DNA of 40,000 nt from Candidatus Acetothermia bacterium (GTDB taxonomy: Bacteria > Bipolaricaulota > Bipolaricaulia > RBG-16-55-9 > DRXL01). Numbering within the stretch: position 1 is the stretch's first letter; each line of letters opens with the position of its first letter. Of the stretch, positions 38,993-40,000 are shown one piece after another. The stretch spans positions 1-40,000 of the forward strand of contig JAJHSH010000019.1 of the NCBI GenBank assembly GCA_022683945.1, given 5' to 3'. Under the pieces are notes generated by a model. The model had not been told where the DNA came from, did not search any database, and saw only the letters and a program-made list of their open reading frames with translations. The position numbers and the translations under genes were made by a program.

Positions 38993-39178
38993 CTAAGCCG
39001 CGCGGCGCAGTTCTTCTGGACGTCTTCCTTTCTCGCTGCTGTTGTCATCAATCAACGGTAGATAACGGTCGAGTGCTCTTTCCAGAATGGCAGAGAAAGA
39101 AATCTCTCGCTTCTCAGCAATCTCTCTTGCTCGCTTTGCCAGATCTCTGTCCAGCGTCGTCCTCAATGTGACTTTCAT
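38993..39178 (-). CDS. Ribbon-helix-helix (CopG/Arc-type) regulator
   Basis: The 61-residue protein has the RHH layout: an N-terminal strand (KVTLRTTLDRDLA), helix A (AKRAREIAEKREI) and helix B (SFSAILERALDRYLPLID), then a basic tail. AGGAG lies upstream of ATG 39178. Upstream, between this gene and the zinc-finger gene, a cluster of TTTAGCG half-sites and a 14-bp palindrome form the expected tandem operators, so the gene is probably autoregulated and may control the replication gene that follows. It could also be an antitoxin, but no toxin gene is adjacent. Confidence 0.75.
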   Translation of the reverse strand: MKVTLRTTLDRDLAKRAREIAEKREISFSAILERALDRYLPLIDDNSSEKGRRPEELRRAA

Positions 39179-39202
39179 TATCCATCAGCTCCTGGCCATA
39201 TT

Positions 39203-39312
39203 GTAGCGAAAACTTTAGCGCGAGTCAAGTTTAGCGCTAAGGCCCCTCAACATACTCTTCCACGCTAAAGGTTTAGCGGTAGCGTTTACATTGATTAGCT
39301 TTAGCGCTAAAG
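39203..39312. promoter_or_regulatory. Cluster of TTTAGCG/CGCTAAA operator half-sites
   Basis: Half-sites lie at 39203-39208 (GTAGCG), 39214-39220, 39230-39240 (TTTAGCGCTAA, a near-complete palindrome), 39263-39269 (CGCTAAA), 39272-39278, 39280-39284 (TAGCG) and 39299-39312 (CTTTAGCGCTAAAG, perfect palindrome). The cluster fills the gap upstream of the ribbon-helix-helix gene and is the probable binding region of that protein. Confidence 0.7.
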
Positions 39313-39966
39313 TTAAATTTTTCTCTGAGAGGCTTTCGCAATGCGGGATGGACGATTGTAGACCCTATCTCGGCATTTCTTTGAACACCAGCGCTGGCTA
39401 CGTCTCTGACGCAAGAACAATTTTCCGCACTCTTCGCACCAACCGATTTTGTGCTGTTGATGCAAGATAGGCAATAAGAACGTGAATTCAATAGCGATCT
39501 CATCGAGTATTCCCCAGCTTATTTTTTCAAATATGGGTTGTATTAGATTTTTGAATTCGCTATCTTTTTTCCTGTTTGATCTCTCAGCCATGTGTAACAG
39601 CTTGGGTATATTCCAGCTTAGTTCTTTAGGCATCAAGCTGATCATCAGAAAGAAAATAGGAGCAAGGGCACTGGCTGCATCTTGGCTCTCGGAGAGGTTT
39701 TTAATAGTTCTCTTGAAAAGGTTGCTGAAGTTGAGAATCGTTTCGGCCTTCACTTGGCTAGAGCCATCGTTATTATATATGGCAGGCTTGCTAAACCACT
39801 GAGCCCGATTTGTTGCCTGCTCTTCCGATCCACCAATAACACGAATAAAGTTTTCTGTAGAAGCTTGCCAAGTTTTCTCGTTAACCTCGTGAAGAAAATT
39901 GAAAAACGCTTGAACATTCTTCCATTCAGCGCGTTCAGGCTTGGTTGCTTCCTGCTTCTTTGGCAT
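39313..39966 (-). CDS. Protein with C-terminal CGNR-like zinc finger
   Basis: The 217-residue protein has a helical N-terminal region of unknown type (1-165) and a C-terminal zinc finger WCEECGKLFLRQRRSQRWCSKKCRDRVYN (residues about 175-203), of the CGNR/FYDLN-like kind found in bacterial DNA-binding proteins. The basic tail (RPSRIAKASQRKI) supports nucleic-acid binding. The start ATG 39966 has no clear ribosome binding site; TAGAAT lies 5 bases before it. The stop abuts the operator cluster. It may be a regulator or an accessory factor of the element. Confidence 0.65.
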   Translation of the reverse strand: MPKKQEATKPERAEWKNVQAFFNFLHEVNEKTWQASTENFIRVIGGSEEQATNRAQWFSKPAIYNNDGSSQVKAETILNFSNLFKRTIKNLSESQDAASALAPIFFLMISLMPKELSWNIPKLLHMAERSNRKKDSEFKNLIQPIFEKISWGILDEIAIEFTFLLPILHQQHKIGWCEECGKLFLRQRRSQRWCSKKCRDRVYNRPSRIAKASQRKI

Positions 39967-40000
39967 ACTGTATTCTACCGCTCATGGTGGGGGTCGGGCC

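Larger units (their letters stand above)
30741..40000. mobile_element. Integrative element next to tRNA-Val (right end outside window)
   Basis: Downstream of tRNA-Val the gene style changes from metabolic genes to a tyrosine recombinase, a serine recombinase, regulators, a DnaB-N/ATPase fusion and many short, overlapping small-protein genes, nearly all on the minus strand. No capsid, portal, terminase, conjugation or relaxase gene is visible, so it may be a satellite, an integrative plasmid or the early region of a larger prophage. A second copy of the tRNA-Val 3' end is not seen in the window, so the right boundary must lie beyond 40000. Confidence 0.75.

Noticed and set aside
38993..39178. 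Toxin-antitoxin pair reading of the RHH gene
   Set aside because: Neither neighbour resembles a known toxin (RelE, MazF, PIN or others); the following gene is a large ATPase, so simple regulation is more likely.

Overview
The window looks like chromosomal DNA of a GC-rich diderm bacterium carrying an integrated mobile element. Strong AGGAGG ribosome binding sites, sigma70-like promoters, an outer-membrane barrel protein and CCA-encoding tRNA genes are all bacterial. Menaquinone-type prenyltransferase, split transhydrogenase, acyl-CoA dehydrogenase and PEP synthase point to a respiring or gluconeogenic lifestyle. I cannot assign a phylum from sequence alone. A candidate-phylum lineage such as Bipolaricaulota or Fraserbacteria is a guess only.

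Layout. (1) 1-8258, minus strand: a three-gene cell-surface cluster behind one promoter with a long leader. It holds a repeat-rich surface protein with a FlgD/T9SS-like C-terminal domain, a PorV/UPF0164-like outer-membrane barrel, and a very large beta-helix protein with CARDB-like and dockerin-like parts that runs off the window. (2) 8414-16729, minus: a tightly packed operon of DUF3105 membrane protein, argS, ftsY, nnr, tatD, nfo, transaldolase/FSA and an orphan C-terminal half of transketolase. (3) 16840-18736, plus: cupin, UbiA/MenA prenyltransferase and CPBP protease, each overlapping the next by 4 bases. (4) 18897-21681, plus: the three-subunit proton-translocating transhydrogenase. (5) 21866-23008, plus: an acyl-CoA dehydrogenase with a probable leaderless promoter. 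(6) 23064-24389, minus: two exported proteins of unknown function. (7) 24667-27084, plus: PEP synthase behind a near-consensus promoter with a perfect 22-bp palindrome. (8) 27330-30445, minus: DUF4139 protein, a small protein and phosphoglucomutase/phosphomannomutase. (9) 30534-30740, plus: tRNA-Cys and tRNA-Val behind a perfect consensus promoter.

(10) 30741 to the window end is an integrative element. A tyrosine recombinase lies directly downstream of tRNA-Val. A long minus-strand block follows: serine recombinase, ComF-like phosphoribosyltransferase, XRE regulator, many small zinc-ribbon or coiled-coil proteins, a phage-like protein, a DnaB-N/ATPase fusion, a ribbon-helix-helix regulator and a zinc-finger protein. 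The element carries three unusual non-coding structures: a CTAG-saturated palindromic array (35019-35101), a 182-bp exactly centred inverted repeat with paired GCTGTCA iterons (37067-37248), and a cluster of TTTAGCG operator half-sites (39203-39312). They are candidate replication-origin or control regions of a plasmid-like or satellite-like element.

Two families of interspersed palindromic repeats run through the chromosomal part. One has six copies; one copy is inserted in frame inside tatD and another extends the transketolase N-terminus. The second family (two copies) consists of clustered hairpins whose stems differ between copies while keeping complementarity.
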